From NCBI GenBank assembly GCA_916048055.1, contig CAJZHL010000031.1:62001-126000 (forward strand): a stretch of DNA of 64,000 nt, in the 5' to 3' direction. The translations under genes were made by a program, and so were the position numbers. Each line of letters opens with the position of its first letter. Position 1 is the stretch's first letter. Shown here piece by piece: positions 35,276-45,459 of this stretch. Under the pieces are notes generated by a model that worked only from the letters and a program-made list of their open reading frames with translations, was not told where the DNA came from and did not search any database. The stretch is from Pedinophyceae sp. YPF-701 (taxonomy: Eukaryota > Chlorophyta > Pedinophyceae).

Positions 35276-36232
35276 AGACTGCACGCACGTCGAACGTCGG
35301 CCTGGAGCGTGAACGTCACCTCGTGCGGGGCCGCGGCGCGCCGGAAACGCGATCGCTGCGGTGCAGGTCGATCGTGGCCGCCCGCCGCGCGCTGGGACGT
35401 CGTCGGCACGCCTCGCGGTGCGCCGGGGCGTTTGGACTTCCGATCCGTCGACAGGCACCGACGCGCGCAGCGGGCAGGCCCGGGCGGTCGAGCGCTCGCC
35501 AGGCAGCGTTTTTCAGCGCTTCGAACGCTCGCGGTCGCTCTGGAACGACGCACGCGTGGTGTCGAGCGCGGAACGACGGAGCCAGTCGGCACGTGGCTCT
35601 GATCGCTGCCCGAAACAATCACGAGTCGCGCCCACCGGGGCCGTCTCGCACGCACGCACGACGGCAGGGAAAGCCTCCGCAGCTCCGGTCGCACGGGGAG
35701 CGCGCGCGGGTCGCCGCTCTCCGACGGCCCTGTGCGAGCGGTTCCCGTCGAGAGCGCGCGGGCGGGCTCACCTCGGGCGCGGGGATCGTCGACGCCGCGC
35801 GTTCAAGCGAGGCTTGCTTTCGACGCGCGAACGGCCATGCGCTCGCCCTGTCCTGCGCGACCGAGCGTCCGACCGAGCTTGAGAGGTGCGGTTTTATCAC
35901 GCGGGCTCGTCGCGCCGCCCGTTCGACGCCGCGGGAGCCGAGCCTTCGCTCGCTCCTCCCTTGACGCCATGGGTCGTCCACACCTGAACACTGTGTGGCT
36001 GCAGCGCGTCACACGGGAGCTGGATACCCGCGCCAGCCCCATTTCCGGGCCAGCTTCGACCGGGTCGAGCCCGCGGGGGTCCCGCCCGGCGAGACGCCCT
36101 CGTCAAGTCCGCGCGAGGAGCCTTTGATCTGTTTCGTTGGAACGCAGCAGTCCGCGTCCCTGCGTCGCGGGGCGCCTTCTCGACCCTCGTCCGGGACGCT
36201 CCTCGCTCGGCGTGCTCCTCGACGTCCCCGCG
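35276..36232. promoter_or_regulatory. Divergent intergenic region, HTH-like / TPR-like
   Basis: 957 bp. Several frames are open because stop codons are rare at this GC content, but none shows splice-supported coding. No repeat or regulatory motif was recognised. Confidence 0.35.
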
Positions 36233-37818
36233 ATGCCGTCGGCGGCGACGGGAGGGCCGTCGCGAGGGCTGTGGGTGCACCCGGCAACGCCCGAGGCCGA
36301 TCGACGGCGCGGGGGCCTGCCGTCGCTCGCTCGGGCCGCGCGCCGCTACGCCTCGCGAGTCGGCGCTCTGTTCAGGTCGTTCCTCGTGCGGATGGCCACC
36401 GGTGGGTCCGCAGCGCCGCGTCGCAGGCTCCACGCACCGACGTCCAAGGACGTCGCCGACGCGGGCGCCGCACCGCGCGGCCTGCCGTGCAGCCGCTGCC
36501 CCGACCCCGTACAGCCGGCCGCGACCCTGGGGCGGGCGCGCCTCGCCGCGGGGACGTCGGGGACTTCGAGCGGCAGCAGCGACGCGCGCCGGGCGCTGGT
36601 GGTGGCCGGGCCGGCGTTCGCGGCCGACGGGCTGCGCGTCGAGGAGGCGTGGTCCAGCTCGTCGGACGAGGACGAGGGCGGCAGCGGCGTCCGCGACCGG
36701 GCGCCCAACCGCGCGTGGCAGGCGTTTTGGACCCAGCGTCTGACGGAGCTCGCGGACGCGGGGCGGCGCCTGTTCGAGGAGCGGCAGTACAGCGGGGCCG
36801 CGCAGTGCTACGGGTGCGGCGACGTGCCGCACCGCTGGCCGCGCGCGCCGCTGCGAAGGTGATCGATGCGCGCTGCAGGGACGAATTCGAACCGTCGCTG
36901 TTGCCACGTGGCGCTCCGTGCGCGCGCAGGGAGGTGATCCGGGCGGTCCCCGGGTGGTCGGAGCCCCACCTGAGGCGGTCGATGTGCCACTGCGAGCTGG
37001 AGCTCTGGGACGCGACCCTCGCGGACGCCAAGGTGAGGCGCGGCGCGTTTGCTGCGCTGCAGCGACGCACCGGCCTCGCGACGACGGAGTTGCGCGCAGC
37101 GCGTGTTTCCCGTGCACTGTAGACCCTGGACACGCGCACGAGATGCGGTTCCGAGCACGCGCGTGCCGTGCAGGCGTTCCTGGCCCTCCCGCACGACGCC
37201 GCGCTGCGCCACGCCGCCTACTTCCTGGTCGCGCGCGCACTGTGCGGCCTGGGCGACCCCGAGGCCGCGGTCGAGTGGGCCGACGCCGCGCTCGCGCACG
37301 GCTGGGCCAAGCGCGGCCCCTTCACGCGCGCGGAGACGCTGCGCCTGGCCGGCATGTGCCGCCGCGCCGCGTGGCATGCGGCGGCCGGCGGCGAGGCGCC
37401 CAACGCGCGCAGGCAGAGGCAGGTCGCGGCCGGGCTGCGGCGGGCCGGGGACGTGCTCGCGCAGAAGCTCGACGGCGCGCTCGACGGCGCGTTTGTCGTC
37501 GCCGGGACGGCCGCCGCGGTGCGTCCGCGCAGGGAGGACACGGGAGGGGCGACGGCAGGAGGAGCGGTGGCGGGTCGGAGACTGTCTCCGGAGCCGGTGG
37601 CGGGCCCCGTCGCGGCGGTCGTCGCCGCGTTCGCGGACGCCCGCGCGGCGCTGGAGGCGGTCCGCGAGGCGGTCGCGCCGCGGGCCGGCACGGAGCCGCG
37701 CGGCCCGGGCGCGGACGACGGCGGCGCTGCCGACTGGACACGCGAGCTGCTCCTCGCGCCGCCGGCCGGTGTTGCGTCTCACACGGCGCTAGGTTCGAGG
37801 GCCAGGCAGGGCGTGTGA
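36233..37818 (+). CDS. TPR-like repeat protein
   Basis: Three exons: 36233-36813, 36930-37032, 37174-37818; 442 residues. The segment from residue about 170 reads as tetratricopeptide helices: RLFEERQYSGAAQCYGEVIRAVPGWSEPHLRRSMCHCELELWDATLADA, with the first intron cut out of the middle, then AAYFLVARALCGLGDPEAAVEWADAALAHGW. The N-terminal third is basic and Ser/Ala-rich with a Ser-Asp-Glu cluster; the C-terminus is Ala-rich and helical. A chaperone-adaptor or scaffold role is the generic expectation. The start at 36233 is the first ATG in frame; 36392 is possible. Its stop lies only 31 bp from the GST stop. Confidence 0.75.
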
Positions 37819-37849
37819 CGCGGGACGAGTGCAGTGGTTTCGTGGTGCG

Positions 37850-39152
37850 TCAGCCCGGGGGCGGCGCCCGCTGCCGGTCCTCTGCGTTGCGCGTGAGGTC
37901 GACCAGGTCGTCGTGCACCGTCGAGAAGGGCGGGCGCGCGGGACCGCGCTGCCAGTGCGGGGGCCAGTTCGCCCGCACGCTGGGGCGCTCGAGCAGCATC
38001 TCCACGTACCTGCGCCGCACGACGGACGACACGCACACGCGCGGTCATGCACGCCGTCAGCAACAACGCCGCCGCGGCGTGGCGGAGGACAGCACGCAGC
38101 GGCTCGTGTTCACGCGCGTCGCGGGGTCGTGTCACCTCTTCCCCTGCGGCAGGCTGGCGAACAGCGCCTCGCCGCCCAGGCGCCACAGGTGCAGGTAGGC
38201 GGGCGCCAGCGCGCAGTCGGCCGCGGTGAACCCGCCCCCCGCGGCGGTGCCCGCGCCCGCGGCGAGGTGGCCCTCCCACGCGAGCAGCTCCGCCGCGACC
38301 CGCCGGTTCAGGTCCCGCAGGCGCCGCGCCCCGTCGTCCGTGTCCAGGTCCAGCTTCGGGTACAGGGGGGGGTTCCCGAAGACGCTGTACAGGCACGCGA
38401 GCACCGGGACCATCAGCGCGTCGCTCTCCTGCGGCGGAACGGAGCGGACCGTTGGTTCCGCGACGACCATGGTCTGGCCGCGCGGCGCAGCAGATGGGTC
38501 GCCGCGGGGGGGCGCCGCGCGGGCGCGCGTCTCACGTGCATGCGCTGCAGGACGCGGGCGCGCGCGGCGGGGTCCGAGGGCGGCGGCATGAGCGGCGCGG
38601 CGTCGGTGTACACGGCCTCCAGGTAGTGCAGGATGGCCAGCGACTCGTGCACGCGCACGTCGGGGCCGTCCGCGAACGACGGGCTCTGGCCGCGCGGGTT
38701 GACGCGCCGCACCAGGTCGCCGCCGAGCCCGCCTGCGGGGGCAGGGAGGCTGCGGGGGCTCGGTCCATGGGACCGGCGGCGGGGCAAACAAGGCGTCGCG
38801 GTGGTCGCGCGAGCGGCGCAGTCCAGGAGCATGCGGCGCGCGCGGAGGCCGCGCGCGCGGAGGCCGCGCGCGGGGAGGCCGCGCGCACCCACCGTTGGTG
38901 GCGTCGAGCAGCACCGCGGTGAACGGGATGCCCTTCTCCGTGAGCGCGAGCTGGGCGCGCAGCGCGTACGGGGACCCTGCGGACGATGGAGCATGGCATC
39001 GCGTCCGGGCCGGCGGCGCCGCGCGGTGCGGGCGCGCACCTGGCGGCGCGGGGCCGGCTGCCGCGTGCGTGTGAGCGTGCACATGGCGCCGTCGCGGGCG
39101 CACCGGAGATGTAGTACAGCTTCCTCTCCTCCGCAGGCCACGCGAGGCTCAT
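37850..39152 (-). CDS. Glutathione S-transferase-like protein
   Basis: Five exons: 39152-39104, 38976-38893, 38732-38536, 38428-38136, 38009-37850; 260 residues. The thioredoxin-fold half reads KLYYISGSPYALRAQLALTEKGIPF ... VNPRGQSPSFADG, then VHESLAILHYLEAVY: the cis-Pro and the E-S pair that bind glutathione are present, with Ser/Tyr candidates near residue 13-17 for thiol activation. The all-helical C-terminal half includes FTAADCALAPAYLHLWRLG, the N-capping motif of GSTs. The C-terminal 50 residues are a longer tail than usual. Class assignment is uncertain. Confidence 0.88.
38836..38880 (+). repeat. 15-bp GC-only tandem repeat in an intron
   Basis: Three units of GCGCGCGCGGAGGCC (third with one change) inside GST intron 2. 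Confidence 0.88.
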
Positions 39153-39903
39153 GGCGGACGCGCCGCGACCGCCGCCGGGCGCCGATGCGCGGCGAGGCCG
39201 CCTGCCGGTCCCGGTCGGTTACGCAGCTGCGGGCCGAGCCGAGAGCCGCGCCCACGCGCGGCCCACACGCCGCTTCGGACGCGATGGCGCGGCTGCGAGA
39301 TGATGCGAGGCCGAAGGGTCGAACGAGTGCGCCGCGGGGCCGTCGGACGCCCGGAACCGGCGTGCTCGGCGCTGCTGCTACGGTGGTGCGAGGGGCTCGC
39401 GACGGAAGGAACGCGACTGCTTCGGGCTGGAGCTGTGTCGAGCCACGAGATGCGGTACCGAAGCCCATGTTCCGCCGCGAACCAACGTGTCCCGGAACGA
39501 GCTCGCCCGCGGCGGGAGAGCTCTCTCATCTCCCCTGCTGACGCAGGTAGGGGTGGGCGCGCCGCGGAAGACGGCGCCGTCTGTGGCGTGCGCAGACCCG
39601 CAGCGAGCCGCGAACATCGGCGCGGGACCCTCCGGCTGCGCGCCTCGGCGGGACGTGGGCAGCAGGTCTTGCGAGCGCAGCGGGGAGCCGGGCGTCGCCC
39701 ACGGATCGCTCCCGCGTCCGCTGAGCGCTTCCGCGCCCCCGCGCCGCCGCAATAGGCGCGAATGGGCGCCTGGGGGCGTCTGCGGACCGCAGAGAGCGGT
39801 GCAGAAGGCGTGCGTGCCCCGGGGGCCGCCCAGCTCCCTCCTGGCAGCTCCAGGCGACCCCGCACGTCGCGCAGGGGTCGCAGATACGCGCAAAAGGTCG
39901 CGC
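39153..39903. other. Intergenic, GST / tRNA-Glu
   Basis: 751 bp upstream of GST (which is transcribed leftward) and downstream of the tRNA. A T4 run on the minus strand at 39892-39895 is the likely Pol III terminator; nothing else recognised. Confidence 0.4.
39892..39895 (-). terminator. Pol III T4 terminator of tRNA-Glu
   Basis: Four T residues on the tRNA strand, 8 nt beyond the tRNA 3' end. Confidence 0.65.
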
Positions 39904-39975
39904 TCCCCCACCGGGAATTGAACCCGGATCTCACGGGTGAGAGCCGTGTATCCTAGCCGATTAGACTATAGGGGA
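39904..39975 (-). tRNA. trnE-CTC: tRNA-Glu, anticodon CTC
   Basis: 72 nt, intron-less. The acceptor arm (TCCCCTA with TGGGGGA) pairs over seven positions including one G-T; the anticodon stem CACGG/CCGTG closes a CTCTCAC loop with anticodon CTC; the T arm is the standard GGTTCAATTCC box B. The D arm carries the TAGTCTAATCGGCTAGGATA box A typical of eukaryotic nuclear tRNA-Glu. CCA is not encoded. GAG codons dominate Glu usage in the neighbouring genes, which fits this anticodon. Confidence 0.96.
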
Positions 39976-39981
39976 ATTCAC

Positions 39982-40051
39982 CCTGCTGTTCAGCAGGTAT
40001 AGTCGGTTACTGTGATACAAGTGAAATTCGTGTAACCTGGAACTATACTTG
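39982..40051. repeat. Two hairpins just upstream of tRNA-Glu
   Basis: 39982-39997 is a perfect 7-bp inverted repeat (CCTGCTG/CAGCAGG). 39994-40010 and 40032-40051 form a second, imperfect inverted repeat (TATAGT..GGTTAC). The block is markedly AT-richer than its surroundings and sits on the 5' side of the tRNA. Confidence 0.7.
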
Positions 40052-42210
40052 TACTTACTGGCAGTGTACGCAACTTTTGCAATCTACGGAGCAGGATCTC
40101 CGTCGTGTGTCGCTTTCACCGTGCACATGGGCTGCCATCGAAGTCGCATCAGATATCCATGATGCACCACGTCGGTGGCTCACCAGGAGTTTCCGCGACC
40201 GCATAGACGAGAAACTCTGCTTCTTTGCATCCTCGCCCAAGAAACGTGATGATCCTCGCCGTGCACCGCGTTTCCGGATCACGAGGCCGCGCACCGTGCC
40301 GGACGCGCGGGCCGCACAACGTTGCGCACCTTCCCGGGACGACCCCGCGGACCCTCGAGGGCGCCGTGGGGCGTCCGCATGCCTCGCTGCGCGGGCGTAC
40401 AGTGTAGTGTTTCGACGACCCAAGAAGCACATGCCCGGCGACACGCACTCCAACACACCACACACATATACGTGTGTACACCACCACGGAGCCATGCTTA
40501 GCGTTGTAACCGCCAGCCGACGCGCCGGCGCCAGGCAGCGCGCCGATACCCCCCGAGCACAGGGCCTCCGCCCTCGGCCAGGACGCCTAGGCCATCGAGG
40601 CCTGGACTCCACCGCTGGCGCGCCGCACAGGGAGTCTGCCCGCCCCCCCCGCTCCGCTGCTCCCACGCCGCTGGTCGAAGCCATTCCGCGCTCGCACCGC
40701 GCCCCACGCACGACGACGCCCACGCTCCGGCCCGTGACTGAGCGCGCCACCCAGGCTGCCGGCCCCGCGCTCCGCGCGGAGCACGCGACACGGACCCCGG
40801 CCCGCGCCCCGCGCAGTCCTACCGACTGCCAGCGCGAGGCGCCCCGCAAGGACTCGAACGGCTTCGTCACGGTCCGCGGCGCGTTCTGGACCCTCCCCCG
40901 ACACCGGCGGAGGCCTCCAACCGCATCGTCGCGGCCCCAGCGGGGAGGCGCACCGGGGGGGATCCTGGCTCCGGGCTCTCGACACATGCGTCCGGCGGGG
41001 CCCACTTCGAGGCCGGCTGATGGCGCGGCCTCGGGGCGCATCGGGATGTGTGTGCGTGTGTGCGTGTGTGCGCGTGTGTGCGTGTGTGCGTGTGTGCGTG
41101 CGTGTGGGACGTGCACGAGAGTTGCAGGTCGGAGCGCCCAAGCGCTGCGTAGTGTCCGCACAAGTTTCTTCCTGAGGCAGAGGGGCACTCTGCGACCCCC
41201 CCCCTTTGGCCCCGCCCGACTGTCGGCGACGCGCGGCGGGCGACGGGGCGGCGTTGCGAGGCAGCCCCCGCTGGCTCTCCCACTCTCTGCTGCGCCGGGC
41301 CCAGCAAAGGCCCGCAGCGTCCGAGGAGATGTCGGCGGGCTGATGGAACAGGTGCCGCACACGGGGCTCCCCGGCGTCGTGCGGGCATCTATGAAGCGAC
41401 CGTGCCTCTCTTTTACCTTCAGACGACGCCTTCGGGCGCAAACTCGCCGGCATCTTCCCTCTCTGCGCGCGATGGTCGCGCGATGAAGCAGCGGAGAGCT
41501 GGACGACCCGGAGGGGCCGAGGTGTGCCTCGCTTCCATGGAGCTTGCGTCGGAGGGACAAAACTGCCGAGGGCTCACCGCGCCGAGCGGCCGGGGCTGGC
41601 TCCTCTCCGCAGCGATGCGCCCGGAGAGGACCTGCAGGAGGGCCACTCAGGGGGATTCCTGCGACGCACGTCGACGTGCACGCGACGCGGGACGGCGGCA
41701 TGTCAGAGGCCTTCCGCTGCTACGAGCGTGCAGGCTTGGCACGAGGACGGGGACCGCCAGGTGAGGCCAGGTGCCTGCACCGCACCACAGAGAGCCGCCG
41801 CTCGCGCGTGCTCGGCGCGCATCCGCGACGACGACGATCCCTCGGAGGAGGTCCACGCCGGTGCCGACCTGCTGCCAGCGCCGACGGCAGGAGCCGAGGT
41901 TCGCGCCTGCACGTGGACATCGCCGCTGCATCGATACCGATATCGCACGATGGCTCAGGCTCACAGACACTGAGAGTGTCGCGGCGCGCCCCGTCCTCGA
42001 GCCACGCCGCCCCGCGACGCGCCGCGCGCACACCGATCTGCTCAGCCAGTGGCTCCCGTTCCTCCGCCCCTGCTCCCTTCCCATCATGCATCTGACCGCG
42101 CTCGCGAGGCCGACCTGCGCCCGCAGGGGACGACCGCGCCGGCCTACGCGCCCTCCGTGTCGCCACCGCCGCCGTCCTGGCCGCCAGCCGGCTCCGGCAC
42201 GCCCACGGCC
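40052..42210. other. Gene-poor stretch
   Basis: About 2.2 kb with no coding region I can support. Long open frames on both strands (for example 40055-41701 minus) are low-complexity Arg/Ala/Pro/Ser translations without family features or consistent splice structure. It contains the GT/GC microsatellite at 41047-41106. An ATG at 41700 followed by a good GTGAGG donor (41761) might be a first exon of the weak gene to its right. Confidence 0.4.
41047..41106 (+). repeat. (TGTGTGCG)n microsatellite
   Basis: About 60 bp of alternating purine-pyrimidine GT/GC units, a classical Z-DNA-forming composition. Confidence 0.92.
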
Positions 42211-43115
42211 ATGGTGTTGAGCTCGAGCTCGCACACGTGCCAAGGGCCCCGATCGGCAGCTCTACCGCACGAGGAGCGAGCTGATCGAGTCCGCGAACAG
42301 CATCGTGCGCCGCCTCGCGTGGACCTCGGCGCGCTGCTGCCCGTCCGTCTGGAACGAGTTGAGAGTTGCATTGCGTGTGCGGTGCTGAAGCTGCAGCCGG
42401 GGGCGCGCAAGGACGTCCGTCTCGAGATCACGAAGCACGCCAAGCTACTACTGGTGCGTGCACGGCCTCTACGGGGCCGACGCCGCGCTTGCTGTCGTTC
42501 CGCGGGGCCGGGTTCGTGTGTGCCGCACCAATGCCGTGGCTGTGCTCCCTCTCCCGCAGACTCCCCGCGCGCTGCACGACCCCGCGCGGCGGGCCGTGAA
42601 GGGGCTGAAGCCTCTCGAGCTGCGCGGGAGCCCCGCGGTCCACCCGCGGGCGCGCTACCGCCTGCTCGACGAGCGCATCTACGCGCTGTACGACCTGCAC
42701 GGGCCCGCGCCCGGGAGTCCGACCCGTTCCTGGCGGCCACGAACAGCATCGTGCGCCGCCTCGCGTGGACCGGGCCGGGGTCAGACGGCGGCGGCGAGGC
42801 GGAGCGTCGGGTCCCGTGGATCATCGGCCAACGGCGGTCGACCGTGTCGGCAGGTGTGTGCACGCGCGCTCGTCGTCCCGCGCGCGCCCTCGTCCTTCCT
42901 GCGCCTGGCGAGCGTCGGCGCGCGTGTGCAGCCGCGCCCGAGCATCATGCGCGACGCGACAGCCCCTCGACGTTGCAACACATGTGCTGCAGGTGCGGGG
43001 CCGCAGCGAGGGCGACGAAGAAGCCGTCGAGAGGGACGAGGCGCCCGAGGCCGAGGAGCAAGCGCAGGGCGAAGAGGACCGGGAGGAGCTCTTCGCGCTC
43101 GGCACAGCGCAGTAG
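42211..43115 (+). CDS. Weak multi-exon gene candidate, unrecognised
   Basis: Three blocks join in consistent phase 0: up to 42453 (ends KHAKLLL, donor gtgcgt), 42560-42851 (acceptor ctcccgcag, donor gtgtgt) and 42993-43115 (acceptor gtgctgcag). The last block ends in an acidic tail (EGDEEAVERDEAPEAEEQ) and TAG. The middle block begins TPRALHDPARRAVKGLKPLEL and contains YRLLDERIYALYDLHGP. A 32-bp direct repeat (42294-42325 and 42740-42771) encodes NSIVRRLAWT in another frame of each copy, which confuses the model. The 5' end and the protein family are not established; 42211 is only the first plausible ATG. Confidence 0.28.
42294..42771 (+). repeat. 32-bp direct repeat pair
   Basis: Positions 42294-42325 and 42740-42771 are identical over 32 nt and lie 446 nt apart, within the weak gene candidate. 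Confidence 0.85.
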
Positions 43116-43543
43116 AACATGGCTCCTGACACGAACGCTGTGTGACACGCTGTCGACACCGTCCCTGGGCTCACCGGCTTGTCCAGGCGCTCCGCACCGC
43201 TACAAGCACCAGCACAAGCCGGGGCGTCTCTACGACCAAGCAGCGACACTCATCTCATCCGCCAACAGGCGCGCACACCTCGTCGAGATCGAAGCCGAGC
43301 TCCTAGGCGCTCCGACGCGCCCCTGCCGCGCATTTGCGGTGCCATGAATTGCCGCAGATGATTCTTCGTTTTCAAATACGAGCGTCGACACGCATTTCGC
43401 GGCTCGCGAGGACCTTTTCGTGACGCGCTCCGGAGATCTCACGAGATCTAGATCTCCCGCACGGTGCGCTTATGCCCCCTTCCCGGTCACTGACGCCCCG
43501 AAGTCGCCTCGGCCATCGCAGAAATGACTGACTGCCTGGTGAC
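43116..43543. other. Intergenic left of the palindrome
   Basis: About 430 bp; no coding region or motif recognised. Confidence 0.4.
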
Positions 43544-43913
43544 GCCGGCCGTGCCTCGAAGTCAGTGTCGCGCACGGACTTGTGGCAGCACGTGCAGCGT
43601 TTCTTTCCGTCGTGCTCATAATTGTACCTCATGTGGACGCCCTCGCGCCGACTGGTGACGCCGTTGTCCGTCGTTCGGAACGCCCAGGCGTACTGGTGCG
43701 CCGGGCACACCGTGTTGGCACAGATGGCCTGTTGCGCCAACACGGTGTGCCCGGCACACCAGTACGCCTGGGCGTTCCGAACGACGGACAACGGCGTCAC
43801 CAGTCGGCGCGAGGGCGTCCACATGAGGTACAATTATGAGCACGACGGAAAGAAACGCCGCACGTGCTGCCACCAGTCCGTGCACGACACTGACTTCGAG
43901 GCCACGGCCGGCC
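43544..43913. repeat. Near-perfect 370-bp palindrome (inverted repeat)
   Basis: Left arm 43544-43719 and right arm 43736-43913 are inverted copies separated by 16 nt. They differ by four substitutions and one single-base indel. Each arm, read outward from the centre, encodes the same peptide (starting CPAHQYAWAFRTTDNG, then GVHMRYNYEHDGKKR, and a Cys/His pair), so a coding or transposon-derived fragment was duplicated head to head. Three of the four differences change the peptide and one is silent, so no constraint is evident. No target-site duplication was seen. A fold-back DNA element, an inverted duplication or an assembly artefact are all possible; the differences argue against a simple read fold-back. 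Confidence 0.88.
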
Positions 43914-44676
43914 GCTGCCGTGAGTACACAAGAACCGCCTCGCCGAGGATGTCGCGTAGGGTGTTCGATGAACTCCCGATGTAAGAACAGCCGAGGCCCT
44001 GCTCTCAAATAAATAAATAATGCTGTTGAGTCCGCGTTTCACGTCAGTAGTCACCATGGGAGCGCTCGCGCTCTCATCATGAGCCCTCAGCTCAGCCATC
44101 AGGCCTGACAACAGCGACCTGACTTCCACAGTCGAATGATCTTTTCAGGTCCCAAAGCCTTGTGGCTGACGACGCGAAGAATGTGACACCTCACCTGGGA
44201 ACCTTGCTCGACGACGACGGCGTCCGCCGGTGCGCCAGCCTACGCGCCGGCCGTTGCCAACGCGCCGGCGCGGCCCTTCGCGGCCCTTCGCGGCCCTTCG
44301 CGGCCCATCGCGGCCCTTCGCGGCCCACGGCAGCAGCGTCCGACTGGCGCTGGAGTCCCCCACCCTCTCCCGCCCGACGCGCCCCATCATCGGGGGTCCC
44401 CGCGACGGTGCGTTCCCACACGCCGTGCGAACTCCCTGCCTTCGCGCAGCGCGCTTCTCGAGAACACCTGTCGAGACGCGCCCGTTCCCGCGCGCCACTG
44501 CTCCTCCTGCGCGCCCCGTCGCCCCGGGTGGCGCCCGAGCGGCGGCCGCCGGCCCACTGGACGCCCGTGCGCGTAGGCTCGGCGGCACGCGGCGCGCGAG
44601 CGCCGGAACGGCTCCGCAGCGCGGCCCGGAGCGCGTCGGGACCCGGCGCCGCTGGGAGTGAGCGGCCCCCGGCGCG
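43914..44676. other. Intergenic, palindrome / SF3B6
   Basis: Begins with an AT-richer patch (a TAAATAAATAAATAAT-like run near 44010) and contains a decamer repeat (44271-44327). Presumably holds the SF3B6 promoter. Confidence 0.45.
44271..44327 (+). repeat. 10-bp tandem repeat
   Basis: More than five units of CGGCCCTTCG with one variant copy, about 350 bp upstream of the SF3B6 start. Confidence 0.9.
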
Positions 44677-45305
44677 ATGGCGGCCGTCACGCGGCAGCGC
44701 ATGACGCGCCTGCCGCCCGAGGTGAACAGGATCCTCTTCGTCAAGTGAGATCCCGCGCCACGCGCGTGTCCGCGACGCGCGCGCCCCCTCCCTGCCGCAC
44801 CAACGTAGGACGACCCCGCTCCCGCCCGCCCGCGCGCCCCTTGCAGGAACCTGCCGTTCAGCATCACGGCGGAGGAGATCTACGAGATCTTCGGCAAGTA
44901 CGGGGCGCTGCGGCAGGTCCGGCTCGGCAACGCGAAGGGCACCAAGGGCACGGCCTACGTGGTGTTCGAGGACATCTACGACGCGAAGCAGGCCTGCGAC
45001 CACCTGTCCGGCTTCAACGTCAACAACAGGTGCGCGCGGGGCGCCGGGCGTCGCAGCGCGCCAGGCAGAGCACGCGGTCGGCGTCGGCGCCGACGCACGT
45101 CTGTCCGCCGCAGGGAGAGCGACGCGGACACACACGGCCACCGCACGCACCGCTGTGCACGCGCAGGTACCTGATCGTGCTGTACCACAACACGGTGCAG
45201 CAGCACAAGAAGGTGTCGCTGGACAAGGAGGAGGAGGCGATTCGGAAGATGCAGGAGCAGTACGGGGTGGACGGGAAGCAGCACCCGGAGCGGAAGAAGG
45301 GCTGA
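44677..45305 (+). CDS. SF3B6: Splicing factor 3B subunit 6 (p14)
   Basis: Three exons: 44677-44744, 44847-45029, 45167-45305; 129 residues (human 125). A single RRM carries RILFVKNLPFSIT (RNP2), [14 protein letters not shown] (RNP1) and [15 protein letters not shown], followed by a Lys-rich tail. This U2 snRNP protein contacts SF3B1 and the branch-point adenosine during pre-mRNA splicing. Both introns are phase 2. Its stop is 154 bp from the eIF6 stop, tail to tail. Confidence 0.97.
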
Positions 45306-45372
45306 GGGGGGCACGCGGGGCGACGCGGCTGCGGCTTCGGCGTGCGCGCGTGCGTGTAAGACACGACAACCA

Positions 45373-45396
45373 CAACAACAGCAGCAGCAACAACAG
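45373..45396 (+). repeat. CAA/CAG trinucleotide repeat
   Basis: Mixed CAA and CAG units between the convergent SF3B6 and eIF6 stops. Confidence 0.85.
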
Positions 45397-45459
45397 CGCA
45401 CGGTGGCGCGGAGTGCGCGCGCGCGGGTTCTTCGTGCGTCACAGTCAGTGTCCCCGTGC

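Noticed and set aside
40040-40075. Possible U1 snRNA 5' end (resembles ACTTACxTGGCAG)
   Set aside because: The downstream U1 stem-loops and Sm site are missing, so the resemblance is short and probably chance.
41047-41106. CRISPR-like array
   Set aside because: The repeats are contiguous microsatellite units without spacers.
40055-41701. 548-residue minus-strand open frame in the gene-poor stretch
   Set aside because: Low-complexity translation including the GT/GC microsatellite as Thr-His repeats; no family features and equally open frames on the other strand.
40052-44150. Retroelement or virus-derived remnant
   Set aside because: No reverse transcriptase, integrase, capsid or long terminal repeat pattern was recognised in any frame; the only inverted structure is the 370-bp palindrome.
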